From the NCBI GenBank assembly GCA_023428885.1, contig JAEYWQ010000088.1, positions 1 to 14,688 on the forward strand: a stretch of DNA of 14,688 bases, read 5' to 3'. Under the pieces are notes generated by a model. The model saw only the letters and a list, made by a program, of their open reading frames with translations, searched no databases and was not told where the DNA came from. Shown here in pieces: positions 1 through 7,446 of this stretch. Source of the stretch: Bacillota bacterium. Its GTDB lineage: Bacteria; Bacillota; Clostridia; Lachnospirales; Lachnospiraceae. A program made the position numbers and the translations under genes. Each line of letters starts with the position of its first letter. Position 1 is the stretch's first letter.

Positions 1-26
1 CAAAAGTGTGCTTCGCACACTCTCGC
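1..26. repeat. Short hairpin repeat, copy A (upstream of thrS)
   Basis: This stretch matches 11878-11903 at 25 of 26 bases. Its core GTGTGC-TTC-GCACAC folds as a 6-bp stem with a 3-base loop. There is no T-tract after it, so it is not an ordinary terminator. It may continue left of the window. It is probably one member of a dispersed intergenic repeat family, which is an inference from two copies only. Confidence 0.6.
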
Positions 27-60
27 AAACCACAAAAAGCAATGCAGAAATGAGGGTAAA

Positions 61-1809
61 ATGAAAGTAAGAAGAAAAGATGGTTCGGTAATGGAAGTAA
101 GTTTTGATCACGAAGAAGGAAAACAGGCATTTCGCCATACAGCTGCACATATTCTTGCCCAGGCAGTAAAACGGTTGTATCCAGAGGCTAAGTGCGCCAT
201 CGGTCCAGCGATTGAGAACGGATTTTACTATGATTTTGAGTTTAACTTTGAACCTAATACTGATAAGTTAAAAGCTCTGGAAAAGGAAATGAAAACAATC
301 GTAAAAGAAAATCTTCCACTCAAACGCTTTATCTTAACTAGAGAGGAAGCAATCGCCTTGATGAAGGAAAGAAATGAACCATACAAATTGGAGCTGATTG
401 GCGATTTGCCAGAAGAAGCTAGTTTAAGTTTCTACGAGCAGGGCGAATATGTTGACTTATGTGCTGGACCACATCTATTAAATACAGGTGTCATCAAGGC
501 CATTAAATTAACTTCTCTTGCTGGTGCTTACTGGAAAGGTAATGCAGACAACAAAATGTTAACAAGAATCTACGGCACTGCCTTCCCTAACAATAAGGAG
601 CTAGAGGAGTATTTTGAACAAGTGGAAGAAGCCAAACGTAGAGATCATCGTAAGCTCGGAAAAGAATTAGAGCTATTTACTCTTATGGAGGAAGGCCCTG
701 GTTTTCCATTCTTCTTACCTAAGGGTATGATCCTAAAGAACTTACTAGTGGATTATTGGAGAGAGCTACATCAACGTGACAATTATATGGAAATTTCTAC
801 TCCTATGATGTTAAACCGTAGTCTCTGGGAAACTTCAGGGCATTGGGATCACTACAAAGAGAATATGTACTCCACAGTGATTGATGATATGGATTATGCA
901 ATTAAACCAATGAATTGCCCAGGCGGTATGTTAGTATATAAGATGAAACCACACTCCTATAAAGATCTGCCGATACGGATGGGAGAACTGGGGTTAGTCC
1001 ACCGCCATGAAAAATCTGGTCAATTGCATGGATTAATGAGGGTCCGTTGCTTTACACAAGACGATGCTCACATTTTCATGACTCAAGAACAAATTAAGGA
1101 TGAAATCAAAGGTGTTGTTCGACTCATTGATGAAGTATATCAAAAATTTGGTTTTCATTATCATGTGGAATTGTCAACTAGACCAGAGAATAGTATAGGT
1201 AGCGATGAGGACTGGGAGCTAGCTACACTTGCGTTAGAAGATGCACTCAAAGACCTTGGTCTTCCTTATATTGTGAATGAAGGTGATGGTGCCTTTTATG
1301 GACCGAAAATCGACTTCCATTTGGAAGATTCCATTAAGAGAACTTGGCAATGTGGAACCATTCAACTTGATTTTCAACTACCTCAGCGGTTTGAAGCAGA
1401 GTATATCGGCCCAGATGGTGAAAAGCATCGTCCGATTATGATTCATCGTGTGGTGTTTGGTTCAATTGAACGCTTCATTGCTATCTTAATTGAGCATTAT
1501 GCTGGAAAACTACCTCTTTGGTTAGCACCAGTCCAGGTGAAAATTCTACCGATCTCAGATAAGTTTTCTCCTTATGCAGAAAGAGTTATGGATCGTCTTA
1601 GGCAGGCTAGTATACGCTGTGAAATTGATACAAGGGATGAAAAGATAGGCTATAAAATCAGAGAAGCTCAACTTGATAAGGTTCCATATATGGTCATCAT
1701 TGGTCAGAAAGAACAAGAAAGTGATTCTGTCTCTGTAAGAAATCGAGAAGAAGGCGATAAGGGAATACTGTTGGTGGAAGATTTTATTAAGCTAATTAAA
1801 AACGAGTAG
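61..1809 (+). CDS. thrS: Threonine--tRNA ligase (ThrRS), form lacking the N-terminal TGS domain
   Basis: This cytoplasmic class II aminoacyl-tRNA synthetase charges tRNA-Thr with threonine. The 582 residues begin almost directly in the editing domain: HxxxH at H26/H30 pairs with CxxxH at C134/H138, the deacylation site that clears Ser-tRNA-Thr. The catalytic core follows, with the zinc ligands C286, H337 and H462 at the usual spacing, the motif-2 arginine in RVRCFTQDDAH, and motif 3 in the SIERFIAILIEH stretch. The anticodon-binding domain is at about 490-582. Usual ThrRS is about 635-645 residues; the missing 60 or so are the TGS domain. The ATG at 61 has GAGGG 5-9 bases upstream. The frame stays open to the left edge, but the extra residues are repeat sequence and do not resemble TGS. 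No T-box is visible in the 60 bases available; one could lie further left. Confidence 0.96.
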   Translation: MKVRRKDGSVMEVSFDHEEGKQAFRHTAAHILAQAVKRLYPEAKCAIGPAIENGFYYDFEFNFEPNTDKLKALEKEMKTIVKENLPLKRFILTREEAIALMKERNEPYKLELIGDLPEEASLSFYEQGEYVDLCAGPHLLNTGVIKAIKLTSLAGAYWKGNADNKMLTRIYGTAFPNNKELEEYFEQVEEAKRRDHRKLGKELELFTLMEEGPGFPFFLPKGMILKNLLVDYWRELHQRDNYMEISTPMMLNRSLWETSGHWDHYKENMYSTVIDDMDYAIKPMNCPGGMLVYKMKPHSYKDLPIRMGELGLVHRHEKSGQLHGLMRVRCFTQDDAHIFMTQEQIKDEIKGVVRLIDEVYQKFGFHYHVELSTRPENSIGSDEDWELATLALEDALKDLGLPYIVNEGDGAFYGPKIDFHLEDSIKRTWQCGTIQLDFQLPQRFEAEYIGPDGEKHRPIMIHRVVFGSIERFIAILIEHYAGKLPLWLAPVQVKILPISDKFSPYAERVMDRLRQASIRCEIDTRDEKIGYKIREAQLDKVPYMVIIGQKEQESDSVSVRNREEGDKGILLVEDFIKLIKNE

Positions 1810-1868
1810 GAATAAACAGAAATTTCCCAGGAATGAAAAAGAAAGCCATGGAATATAGAGAATTAAAC

Positions 1869-1917
1869 TAGGCATCCAAAACAAGTATTACTTTGTTTTG
1901 AATGCCTAATTTTGTTT
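1869..1917 (+). terminator. Rho-independent terminator after thrS, possibly bidirectional
   Basis: Arms 1869-1884 and 1893-1908 pair over 16 bp with one mismatch and an 8-base loop, followed by ATTTTGTTT. It sits between the convergent thrS and M3 peptidase genes. The T-run is better on the plus strand, but the stem could also stop minus-strand transcripts. Confidence 0.8.
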
Positions 1918-1935
1918 ACTTAATGAGTGTTAAAG

Positions 1936-3648
1936 TTATTTCTTCTCCATCTTCTCAATATCACCTAATAAGCTTTCTTTTGCACAAGAGATAGCTCTAG
2001 CTACACTACCTTCTTCAAATGGAACAGAAAGATTTGCAACTTTTAAGAGCTCTAAATAACTTACACAAGAACCAGCCTTACAAAGCTTAAGATAATCATT
2101 CCAAGCTTGGGCTTTGTTTTCGCTATAACGCTTCTTAAACTCCATTGCTCCCATGGTCGTTAAGGTATAATTGATATAGTAAAATGGATATAAGAAGATA
2201 TGATTTTTATGATACCAATAACCGCCACGTTCCATGAATTCATCCTCTTCATATTTACGCCATGGCATATATTTCTCTTCTAATTTGTGCCATTCATAGG
2301 TACGTTCCTTAGGTGTTAACTCTGGATGTTCATACATGATATGCTGGAATTCATCCACCGCCACTCCAAATGGCACAAAGGTAATTGCCTCTTGTAAATG
2401 TGCAAAGCGGAATTTATCCGCATCTTTACCAAAGAATTGTTCAGCATATGGGTAAGAGAATTGCTCCATGGACATGGAGTGAATCTCTGCAATGTCCGTT
2501 CCACCAGACCAGTAGCGAGAAGTCTTTTGTGAACGCATTGCTTCATAGCCTGCGAATGCATGACCGAGCTCATGGGTCAGGACTTGGATATCTCCAATTG
2601 TTTGGTTAAAACAGGAGAAAACATAAGGTGCCTTATAGGCAAACAAATCCGTCATATATCCTGTAGATGCCTTATTTGGCTTATTCTTAAGATCCATTAA
2701 TTCATGCTTTATCATGTAATCAATGAATTCACCAGTTTCAGGACTCATGTCATGGTACATCTTTTGCGCTTCTTTTACAAGATAATCATCATCTCCAGCA
2801 GGTTCTGCATTTCCATCTGGGAAGATAAAGCGCTCATCAAACACCCGGATCTCATCCACTCCAATACGCTTTGCCTGAGCTTGATATAATTTCTCACAGA
2901 GTGGAACGATTTCACGGCGAACCTGTTCACGGAAGGCTGCAACCTCCTTCACCCCATAATCACTACGCTCTTGTTGAATATATGCAAGTGGTATAAAATT
3001 ATCATACCCTAAGGCTCTACCCATTTCATTTCTAAGTCCTACAAGTTCAGAAAAGATACCTTCCATCTCTTCTTCGTTACTATGGTAGAAGTCAGAATAT
3101 GCTTTAAAAGCTGCTTTTCTTACAGCTCTGTCTGGATCTTCAAAAAACTTTTGGATACCATACAGATTGTAGGTCTCAGCTTGAAATGGAATTTTCGCAG
3201 TTGCCATTAGCTTCTGGTACTTCTGTGTCAATTTTGCTTCTCTTTGCATATAAGGAACCAACTCAGCTTTAAATCGATTTACTTCACGTTGAACACTTAC
3301 CAGATACTCTTTTCCATATTCATTGCTAATTTCCTCAGTAAACTGGCTATGTAACAATGCTTTATAGAACTCAGTGGTACTCTTGGTTGCTTCTGCAAAT
3401 CTATCATCAATAAATTCTACTTCCTTCTCATAGAATTCATTGGTGGTATCCAGAGTGTTACGTATCATTGCTATCGTACACATAGTCTCTACTTCTCCAG
3501 ATAAGTCTTCTAAATACTTAAGGATTGTTTGAATCTCTTCATAATTCCTAGCTTCCTTAAGCTTCTTTGTCATTTCTTGATAAGCTGCCTCGTATTGGTC
3601 AACATCAGGACGTTTATACTCTAATGTTGAAAATTTAAAATCTTCCAT
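1936..3648 (-). CDS. Oligoendopeptidase, M3 family zinc metallopeptidase
   Basis: This is a cytoplasmic peptidase expected to cut short oligopeptides, probably in peptide recycling. The zinc motif is HELGH at residues 359-363 (ligands H359 and H363, catalytic E360), followed by the usual AFAGYE stretch, with the glutamate of IAEIHSMSMEQ about 25 residues on as third ligand. The rest is the long helical scaffold of the M3B/PepF-like group. The 570 residues suit the 'M3 oligoendopeptidase' subgroup, somewhat shorter than classical PepF (about 600). The ATG at 3648 has AAAGGTAAGAG upstream, a moderate site. The gene is monocistronic, convergent with thrS and divergent from the YmaF gene. The family call is firm; the peptide substrate is unknown. 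Confidence 0.93.
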   Translation of the reverse strand: MEDFKFSTLEYKRPDVDQYEAAYQEMTKKLKEARNYEEIQTILKYLEDLSGEVETMCTIAMIRNTLDTTNEFYEKEVEFIDDRFAEATKSTTEFYKALLHSQFTEEISNEYGKEYLVSVQREVNRFKAELVPYMQREAKLTQKYQKLMATAKIPFQAETYNLYGIQKFFEDPDRAVRKAAFKAYSDFYHSNEEEMEGIFSELVGLRNEMGRALGYDNFIPLAYIQQERSDYGVKEVAAFREQVRREIVPLCEKLYQAQAKRIGVDEIRVFDERFIFPDGNAEPAGDDDYLVKEAQKMYHDMSPETGEFIDYMIKHELMDLKNKPNKASTGYMTDLFAYKAPYVFSCFNQTIGDIQVLTHELGHAFAGYEAMRSQKTSRYWSGGTDIAEIHSMSMEQFSYPYAEQFFGKDADKFRFAHLQEAITFVPFGVAVDEFQHIMYEHPELTPKERTYEWHKLEEKYMPWRKYEEDEFMERGGYWYHKNHIFLYPFYYINYTLTTMGAMEFKKRYSENKAQAWNDYLKLCKAGSCVSYLELLKVANLSVPFEEGSVARAISCAKESLLGDIEKMEKK

Positions 3649-3723
3649 GTTTTCTCTTACCTTTCTGTTATTCTATTACTACACTTATCTATTACTACTA
3701 AAATCCATAATCTCCTACTATTC

Positions 3724-3752
3724 ATTTTATCAAAATATCTATTAGAACACAA
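3724..3752 (-). promoter_or_regulatory. Tentative sigma-A promoter of the M3 peptidase gene
   Basis: On the minus strand TTGTGT (3752-3747) and TAAAAT (3729-3724) are 17 bases apart, about 75 bases before the peptidase start. The boxes are imperfect and the region is AT-rich, so this is a weak call. Confidence 0.3.
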
Positions 3753-3820
3753 TGTTGACAATTTATTAATCTCTGTTTTTCGACTTATCTTTACACCAAT
3801 CGCTATATTTCTCATATATT

Positions 3821-3849
3821 AATAGTGGAATATACATTATTCCACTATT
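3821..3849 (+). promoter_or_regulatory. 12-bp perfect inverted repeat ahead of the YmaF-family gene
   Basis: AATAGTGGAATA (3821-3832) and its exact complement TATTCCACTATT (3838-3849) flank a 5-base loop, ending 5 bases before the ribosome binding site at 3855. A possible promoter (TTTACA 3790-3795, TATATT 3815-3820, a long 19-base spacer) would put the transcription start inside it. It could be a repressor operator or a 5'-leader hairpin. There is no T-tract, so it is not a terminator. Confidence 0.6.
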
Positions 3850-3869
3850 CAATGAAAGGAGAAGAATAT

Positions 3870-4229
3870 ATGGGCTACTATAATCAAGATCCTTGTAGAG
3901 AAAGGGAAAAAGAGAAACAAAGACATGTCCACGAAGTCCAAGGTAGCACTCAAATTGCAGAACGTGAAGAAGATCCACATAATCACAGATTTGCTACTGT
4001 TTCTGGGGAAGCAATTCCATGCGGCAATAGCCATTTCCATCAGGTAAAATTCAGAACGGATTTTTATGAAGATCATTTTCATGAATTTTGTGGCAACACT
4101 TCACTAGCAATACCAGTTGGAGATAATAGGCATGTTCATTTTATCAAAGCTGTTACAACTGAAAATGATGGTCACAAACATTGTTTCCGTGTAGCAACTT
4201 TGATTGAAGATCCGATTGGAGAAGAATAA
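3870..4229 (+). CDS. YmaF-family His-rich small protein
   Basis: This is a 119-residue soluble protein resembling the YmaF family (PF12788), whose role is unknown. Its hallmark is six HxH pairs, at residues 19-21, 37-39, 55-57, 69-71, 88-90 and 102-104, each opening a short aromatic or charged strand; C9, C51, C74 and C105 add further possible ligands. This regular spacing suggests repeated beta-hairpins and metal binding, which is an inference. There is no signal peptide or membrane segment. The ATG at 3870 is chosen because AAAGGAG lies 8 bases upstream at 3855-3861. The frame is open back to a GTG at 3825, but those codons fall in the inverted repeat and have no ribosome site. The gene stands alone and ends in a strong terminator. 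Confidence 0.85.
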   Translation: MGYYNQDPCREREKEKQRHVHEVQGSTQIAEREEDPHNHRFATVSGEAIPCGNSHFHQVKFRTDFYEDHFHEFCGNTSLAIPVGDNRHVHFIKAVTTENDGHKHCFRVATLIEDPIGEE

Positions 4230-4240
4230 CGTAGGACATT

Positions 4241-4270
4241 CACAGCAATGCATATGCATTGCTGTGTTTT
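4241..4270 (+). terminator. Terminator after the YmaF-family gene
   Basis: CACAGCAATGCA and its exact complement are separated by 2 bases (4241-4266), followed by TTTT. It lies 11 bases past the stop codon. The minus-strand side lacks a T-run, so it serves the plus-strand gene only. Confidence 0.85.
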
Positions 4271-4311
4271 ACCTTTGTCATATAGTTCATATCCATAAAT
4301 GTAATATATGC

Positions 4312-5595
4312 TTAAGTTGTGAAAGATAACAACTCATGAATTACTTCATCAAAATATCTCTTTAAATTATCTCGTTCCTTTGAATTCTCTACATGAAAAG
4401 TTAAATTCATCGTATTTCCTAAGCTTGCAATACCGAACAACCTCTTTGCATTCGAGATCAATGGAGGAACAAACCAAAAATCTTCAATGCTATATTCACC
4501 ATATGCGGTAGGGATATCTAACTTCGTAAGGTTTGATATGCTCAAATCCTTTGGCTTTCCACAATAGCCGAACATCTTACAAAGCTTCTTGGCTAATTTT
4601 TCTTCATAACCAGCGAAAGCCGCAAAATAAGTAGAATCAATTAATGTCGCTTCTAAAGCATCTAAAAATTGTAGAAGAAAATATCTCTTTTTATCATTCT
4701 TTAATTTTCTCTGGATTCGATGATGGACTGCTTTGGCGTTCTCTGCAAAGGTTTTGTAGGACGAATATTGATAATCAAAAGCAATCCCCGAGGCAAAGTT
4801 AGCCATTCCCTTAAACCCTTTTGGTCGTATACTAACAGCTAATCCTACGTCCGCTTTTTCATGATATCCATGAAGCATGACAGTTTGGATCAGCGTATTC
4901 AGGGTTATGTTACACTTATCTGCTTTTTCCTTTAACTTTAATACCTTCTCTTCTTGAAAACTATGTGTATATATCTCCGTGGATCGATTGGACCAATAAC
5001 TAGTATAGATTCTATCATAGTCCTCCTGATCGAATACCTTACCATACTTTTTCCAAGAACGATTCAGATATCGTATCATGAGTTTCATTGCTAAGGATAG
5101 CTGATGCTTCTTTGATAAGTTCTTCGCATCAAACAAGGTCATGGGTTTTGGTGCTAACTCGGATTCTTTTTGCAATCCCCTCATAATATCCTCGATCAGA
5201 TAAGTATATGAGATTCCATCACCAGCCAAATGATGAGCAATTAAGAGTAATCTAATATGCTCTGCTTCTTTTAATAAAAAGAATCTGACCAATTCGCCAT
5301 GAAAAATATCAAATGGGAAATTCTCCTGCTCCTTGATAATAGATATCCATTGATTTGCATTACTATTTTCACGAATTATAATAGATTGGTTTGGTGTTGA
5401 AATTGTTTCATAGAAAGCTTCTCCATTCTCTTCAAGTACTATCTTACATCGAAGCATTTCATTCTGTATACAAGCCTTCCGAATAGCATGGGTCAATTCT
5501 TCTAGATCTGTACATCCCTTGATTAAAACTGACATAGCTACATGGATATTCGGAGCAAAAAGATTTGTCCTTTCTGAGGTAATCTTGTATTTCAT
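4312..5595 (-). CDS. Stand-alone condensation-domain (CoA-dependent acyltransferase superfamily) protein
   Basis: The 427 residues resemble a single condensation or alcohol-acyltransferase-like domain (PF00668/PapA5-type fold). Such enzymes join an acyl group to an amine or alcohol. The catalytic HHxxxDG motif is intact as HHLAGDG, with H121, H122 and D126. Later an SNLTKLDIP stretch matches the usual SNLG region, and DFWFVPP sits where condensation domains have DFGWG. No adenylation or carrier domain occurs here or nearby, so it is not part of a local peptide synthetase; donor and acceptor are unknown. The ATG at 5595 is preferred because AGGAGG lies 6 bases upstream (5607-5602); the frame extends 12 codons further to 5631 with no ribosome site. 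A TATAAT lies at 5622-5617. The gene is divergent from the cold-shock gene. Confidence 0.8.
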   Translation of the reverse strand: MKYKITSERTNLFAPNIHVAMSVLIKGCTDLEELTHAIRKACIQNEMLRCKIVLEENGEAFYETISTPNQSIIIRENSNANQWISIIKEQENFPFDIFHGELVRFFLLKEAEHIRLLLIAHHLAGDGISYTYLIEDIMRGLQKESELAPKPMTLFDAKNLSKKHQLSLAMKLMIRYLNRSWKKYGKVFDQEDYDRIYTSYWSNRSTEIYTHSFQEEKVLKLKEKADKCNITLNTLIQTVMLHGYHEKADVGLAVSIRPKGFKGMANFASGIAFDYQYSSYKTFAENAKAVHHRIQRKLKNDKKRYFLLQFLDALEATLIDSTYFAAFAGYEEKLAKKLCKMFGYCGKPKDLSISNLTKLDIPTAYGEYSIEDFWFVPPLISNAKRLFGIASLGNTMNLTFHVENSKERDNLKRYFDEVIHELLSFTT

Positions 5596-5738
5596 CTGCC
5601 ACCTCCTCTCGTCCTTATTATATATTACCATTATTTTGAAATAATTTCAGTATTTTTTTTAATGAAAAAGATTATATTGCAAATACTAACCTTGTGCTGT
5701 TATCAACACATCGCATATACCATAAGAAAGGATTTCAA

Positions 5739-5951
5739 ATGGCTAACTATACTGGAACTGTAAAATGGTACGATTCTGAACGTGGATATGGATTTATTTC
5801 CACGAACGACGGCCGCGATGTCTTTTTGCATCATTCTCAAATCAAAGAAAACGGATCCGAAAAGCAAATTCATGAAGGAGAGTCTGTTGGTTTTGATATT
5901 ATGGAGCAAGAGAAAGGCCCAGCAGCTATCAACGTGCACAAATACACTTAA
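5739..5951 (+). CDS. Cold-shock protein (CspA family)
   Basis: This is a 70-residue single-stranded nucleic-acid-binding OB-fold protein that acts as an RNA chaperone. RNP1 is seen as RGYGFI (residues 15-20) and RNP2 as DVFLHHS (27-33), with the N-terminal TGTVKWYD strand typical of the family. The ATG at 5739 has AGAAAGG upstream at about 5725-5731; 15 further open codons back to 5694 do not belong to the family and have no ribosome site. The leader is at least 70 bases and AT-rich, and candidate promoters (TTGAAA 5636 with TTTAAT 5658) are ambiguous. It probably forms a transcript with the HMA-fold gene 30 bases downstream, since no terminator separates them. Confidence 0.93.
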   Translation: MANYTGTVKWYDSERGYGFISTNDGRDVFLHHSQIKENGSEKQIHEGESVGFDIMEQEKGPAAINVHKYT

Positions 5952-5981
5952 GTCCCTCAAAGGAAAGGAGTGTGTCTATCT

Positions 5982-6188
5982 ATGAACAGAGTCCACTATG
6001 ATGTAACTGGTATACAAAACTCCCAGATGAAAACCCAGGTAAAAAACGCACTGGAAAAAGTTGAAGGTGTGAAAGAAGTCAATGTAAATTTGGCTAATAG
6101 TACCATTGATGTTGGATACAATAATAAAACACAAGAATCATCGATTCGACATTGTATTGAACATGTAGGTGGAAAAATAGAAAACTAA
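5982..6188 (+). CDS. Small HMA-fold (heavy-metal-associated-like) protein without the CxxC metal site
   Basis: The 68 residues follow the ferredoxin-like pattern of HMA copper chaperones: a first strand ending in VTGI, a helix, the VEGVKEVNVNLANSTIDVGY strands, and a final helix ending in HVGG. In canonical members GMxCxxC follows the first strand; here the matching positions read G10-I-Q-N13-S-Q-M16, so both cysteines are replaced. The only Cys is C58, in the second helix. Cu(I) or Zn(II) transfer by the usual mechanism is therefore unlikely. The ATG at 5982 has AAGGAG (5965-5970) 11 bases upstream. It lies 30 bases after the cold-shock gene and shares its terminator. An unrelated ferredoxin-like fold is possible. 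Confidence 0.75.
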   Translation: MNRVHYDVTGIQNSQMKTQVKNALEKVEGVKEVNVNLANSTIDVGYNNKTQESSIRHCIEHVGGKIEN

Positions 6189-6230
6189 CTAGTCACTATT
6201 CAGCCCAACCATGGCTATATGCGAGAATAG

Positions 6231-6262
6231 AGGGAATTGATAAACAAGTCAATTCCCTTTTT
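6231..6262 (+). terminator. Terminator of the csp-HMA unit
   Basis: AGGGAATTGA (6231-6240) and its exact complement (6249-6258) enclose an 8-base loop and run into TTTTT. It lies about 40 bases past the HMA stop codon. Confidence 0.88.
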
Positions 6263-6363
6263 ATAAAATTGTTTACTTTTTTACCGTTTTTCATGTAGAT
6301 ACTTCCTTTTACTAAGTTCTATTACTTGCTATAGTATAACTAGTATTTTGAGGAGGGTCCATT

Positions 6364-7248
6364 ATGAAAAAAACAAGAAAACAAATCTTATCTCTTGTAG
6401 TACTTAGTATAATCTTCTTAGTAGGCTGTAATAACAGTAAGAAGACAGAGGAAGAAACAACTACAAGCAACTCGACACCTACGGTAACCACAGCACCAAC
6501 CGCTACCATAGCACCTTCTGCTGCCACTGAAGAATCAGTAACTGCCCAAAAGACTCTTGTGTTACCACTTACCAGCAATGATTCTGGGAAAGTAATGATA
6601 CAAACTGTATCAAAGAGTACTGCATATCCCTATAATTCGTATATCATCACTTCTTCCAATGGCGAAGTTGTTGTATTGGATCCAACAAATATGCCGTCCA
6701 AAGATATCATCGATCTAAATCCAGCAGCTATCATAAGCACACATGGTCATCCTGATCATACCGATGCCAATTTTGTTTCTTCCTATGATGCAAAAACTGT
6801 TCTTTATACCAAAGAAGACTTTGACTTAAAGGATTTTCATGTTTATACCATCTATAGTTCACATAGCGGTGACACTATCTCCACTAGTAATATAATCACC
6901 GTGTTAGAAGTTGACGGTATACGTATTGCTCATATGGGTGATGTTGGACAATCAAAACTCACTGAGGAGCAGTTAGAGGAATTAGGCACCATTGATATTG
7001 CCTTTATGCAATTTGAAAATTCATATTCCAATATGAGTGTATTCAATTTAAAAGGCTTTAACTTAATTGAACAGTTAAACCCTAAGATTATTATCCCTAC
7101 CCATTACAGCCAGGTAACTCTGACATACCTAGTAGATAAGTATGGAGAGATTACAGAATACGATAATGTACTAACGATTTCTAAAGAAGAGCTAGCAGAA
7201 GATACCTTAAATGTTTATCGAATTCTTAATAACCATATCTATAATTAA
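6364..7248 (+). CDS. Secreted metallo-beta-lactamase-fold lipoprotein
   Basis: This 294-residue exported hydrolase is probably anchored to the outer face of the membrane. Residues 1-21 form a lipoprotein signal (KKTRK, hydrophobic stretch, lipobox L19-V-G-C22), with lipidation expected on C22. Residues 25-70 are a low-complexity Thr/Ser/Ala/Pro linker, as in many Gram-positive surface proteins. The MBL domain follows with an intact two-metal set: H127-x-H129-x-D131-H132, H167, D193 and H247 (in IIPTHYS). The substrate is unknown; the compact domain resembles UlaG-like or general MBL hydrolases rather than antibiotic-resistance enzymes. The ATG has GAGGAGGG at 6350-6357. It appears monocistronic, with a strong terminator after it and an AraC gene following from its own promoter. 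Confidence 0.88.
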   Translation: MKKTRKQILSLVVLSIIFLVGCNNSKKTEEETTTSNSTPTVTTAPTATIAPSAATEESVTAQKTLVLPLTSNDSGKVMIQTVSKSTAYPYNSYIITSSNGEVVVLDPTNMPSKDIIDLNPAAIISTHGHPDHTDANFVSSYDAKTVLYTKEDFDLKDFHVYTIYSSHSGDTISTSNIITVLEVDGIRIAHMGDVGQSKLTEEQLEELGTIDIAFMQFENSYSNMSVFNLKGFNLIEQLNPKIIIPTHYSQVTLTYLVDKYGEITEYDNVLTISKEELAEDTLNVYRILNNHIYN

Positions 7249-7292
7249 TTAAATGAGAGCTAATTAATAGTAAATTTATAAGAATTTAAAAT

Positions 7293-7357
7293 AGGACTAA
7301 AATCAGCTTTCTTGCGATTGACAAATTGCAAGAGGGCTGATTTCAGTCCTTTTTTTA
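7293..7357 (+). terminator. Strong terminator after the MBL lipoprotein gene
   Basis: AGGACT-A-AAATCAGC pairs with GCTGATTT-C-AGTCCT across a loop that contains a second small stem (CTTGC/GCAAG). It is followed by a run of T ending at 7356. Confidence 0.9.
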
Positions 7358-7358
7358 C

Positions 7359-7387
7359 TTGTATATAAGAAGAAGCTCATTTATAAT
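7359..7387 (+). promoter_or_regulatory. Sigma-A-type promoter for the AraC-family gene
   Basis: TTGTAT (7359-7364) and a perfect TATAAT (7382-7387) are separated by 17 bases, directly after the upstream terminator. The predicted start near 7394 leaves only about 8 bases before the ATG at 7402, which argues for the ATG at 7447 as the real start. Confidence 0.55.
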
Positions 7388-7446
7388 GATATATATAAAT
7401 TATGGAAATCTGTGTGTTGAATACTCTCAAAGGGCAGGTGCACGAT

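Noticed and set aside
1..60. T-box leader upstream of thrS
   Set aside because: No TGGNACCGCG-like element or terminator with T-run in these bases; it could only be further left, outside the window.
3825..3869. GTG start adding 15 residues to the YmaF-family protein
   Set aside because: The codons lie in the 12-bp inverted repeat and AAAGGAG points to the ATG at 3870.
3766..3978. Minus-strand open frame opposite the YmaF-family gene
   Set aside because: Antisense to a recognised family, no ribosome site, no family resemblance.
5630..5645. ATTATTT-TG-AAATAAT palindrome between the divergent acyltransferase and cold-shock genes
   Set aside because: Only A/T-rich arms of 7 bp in an AT-rich region; it could occur by chance.
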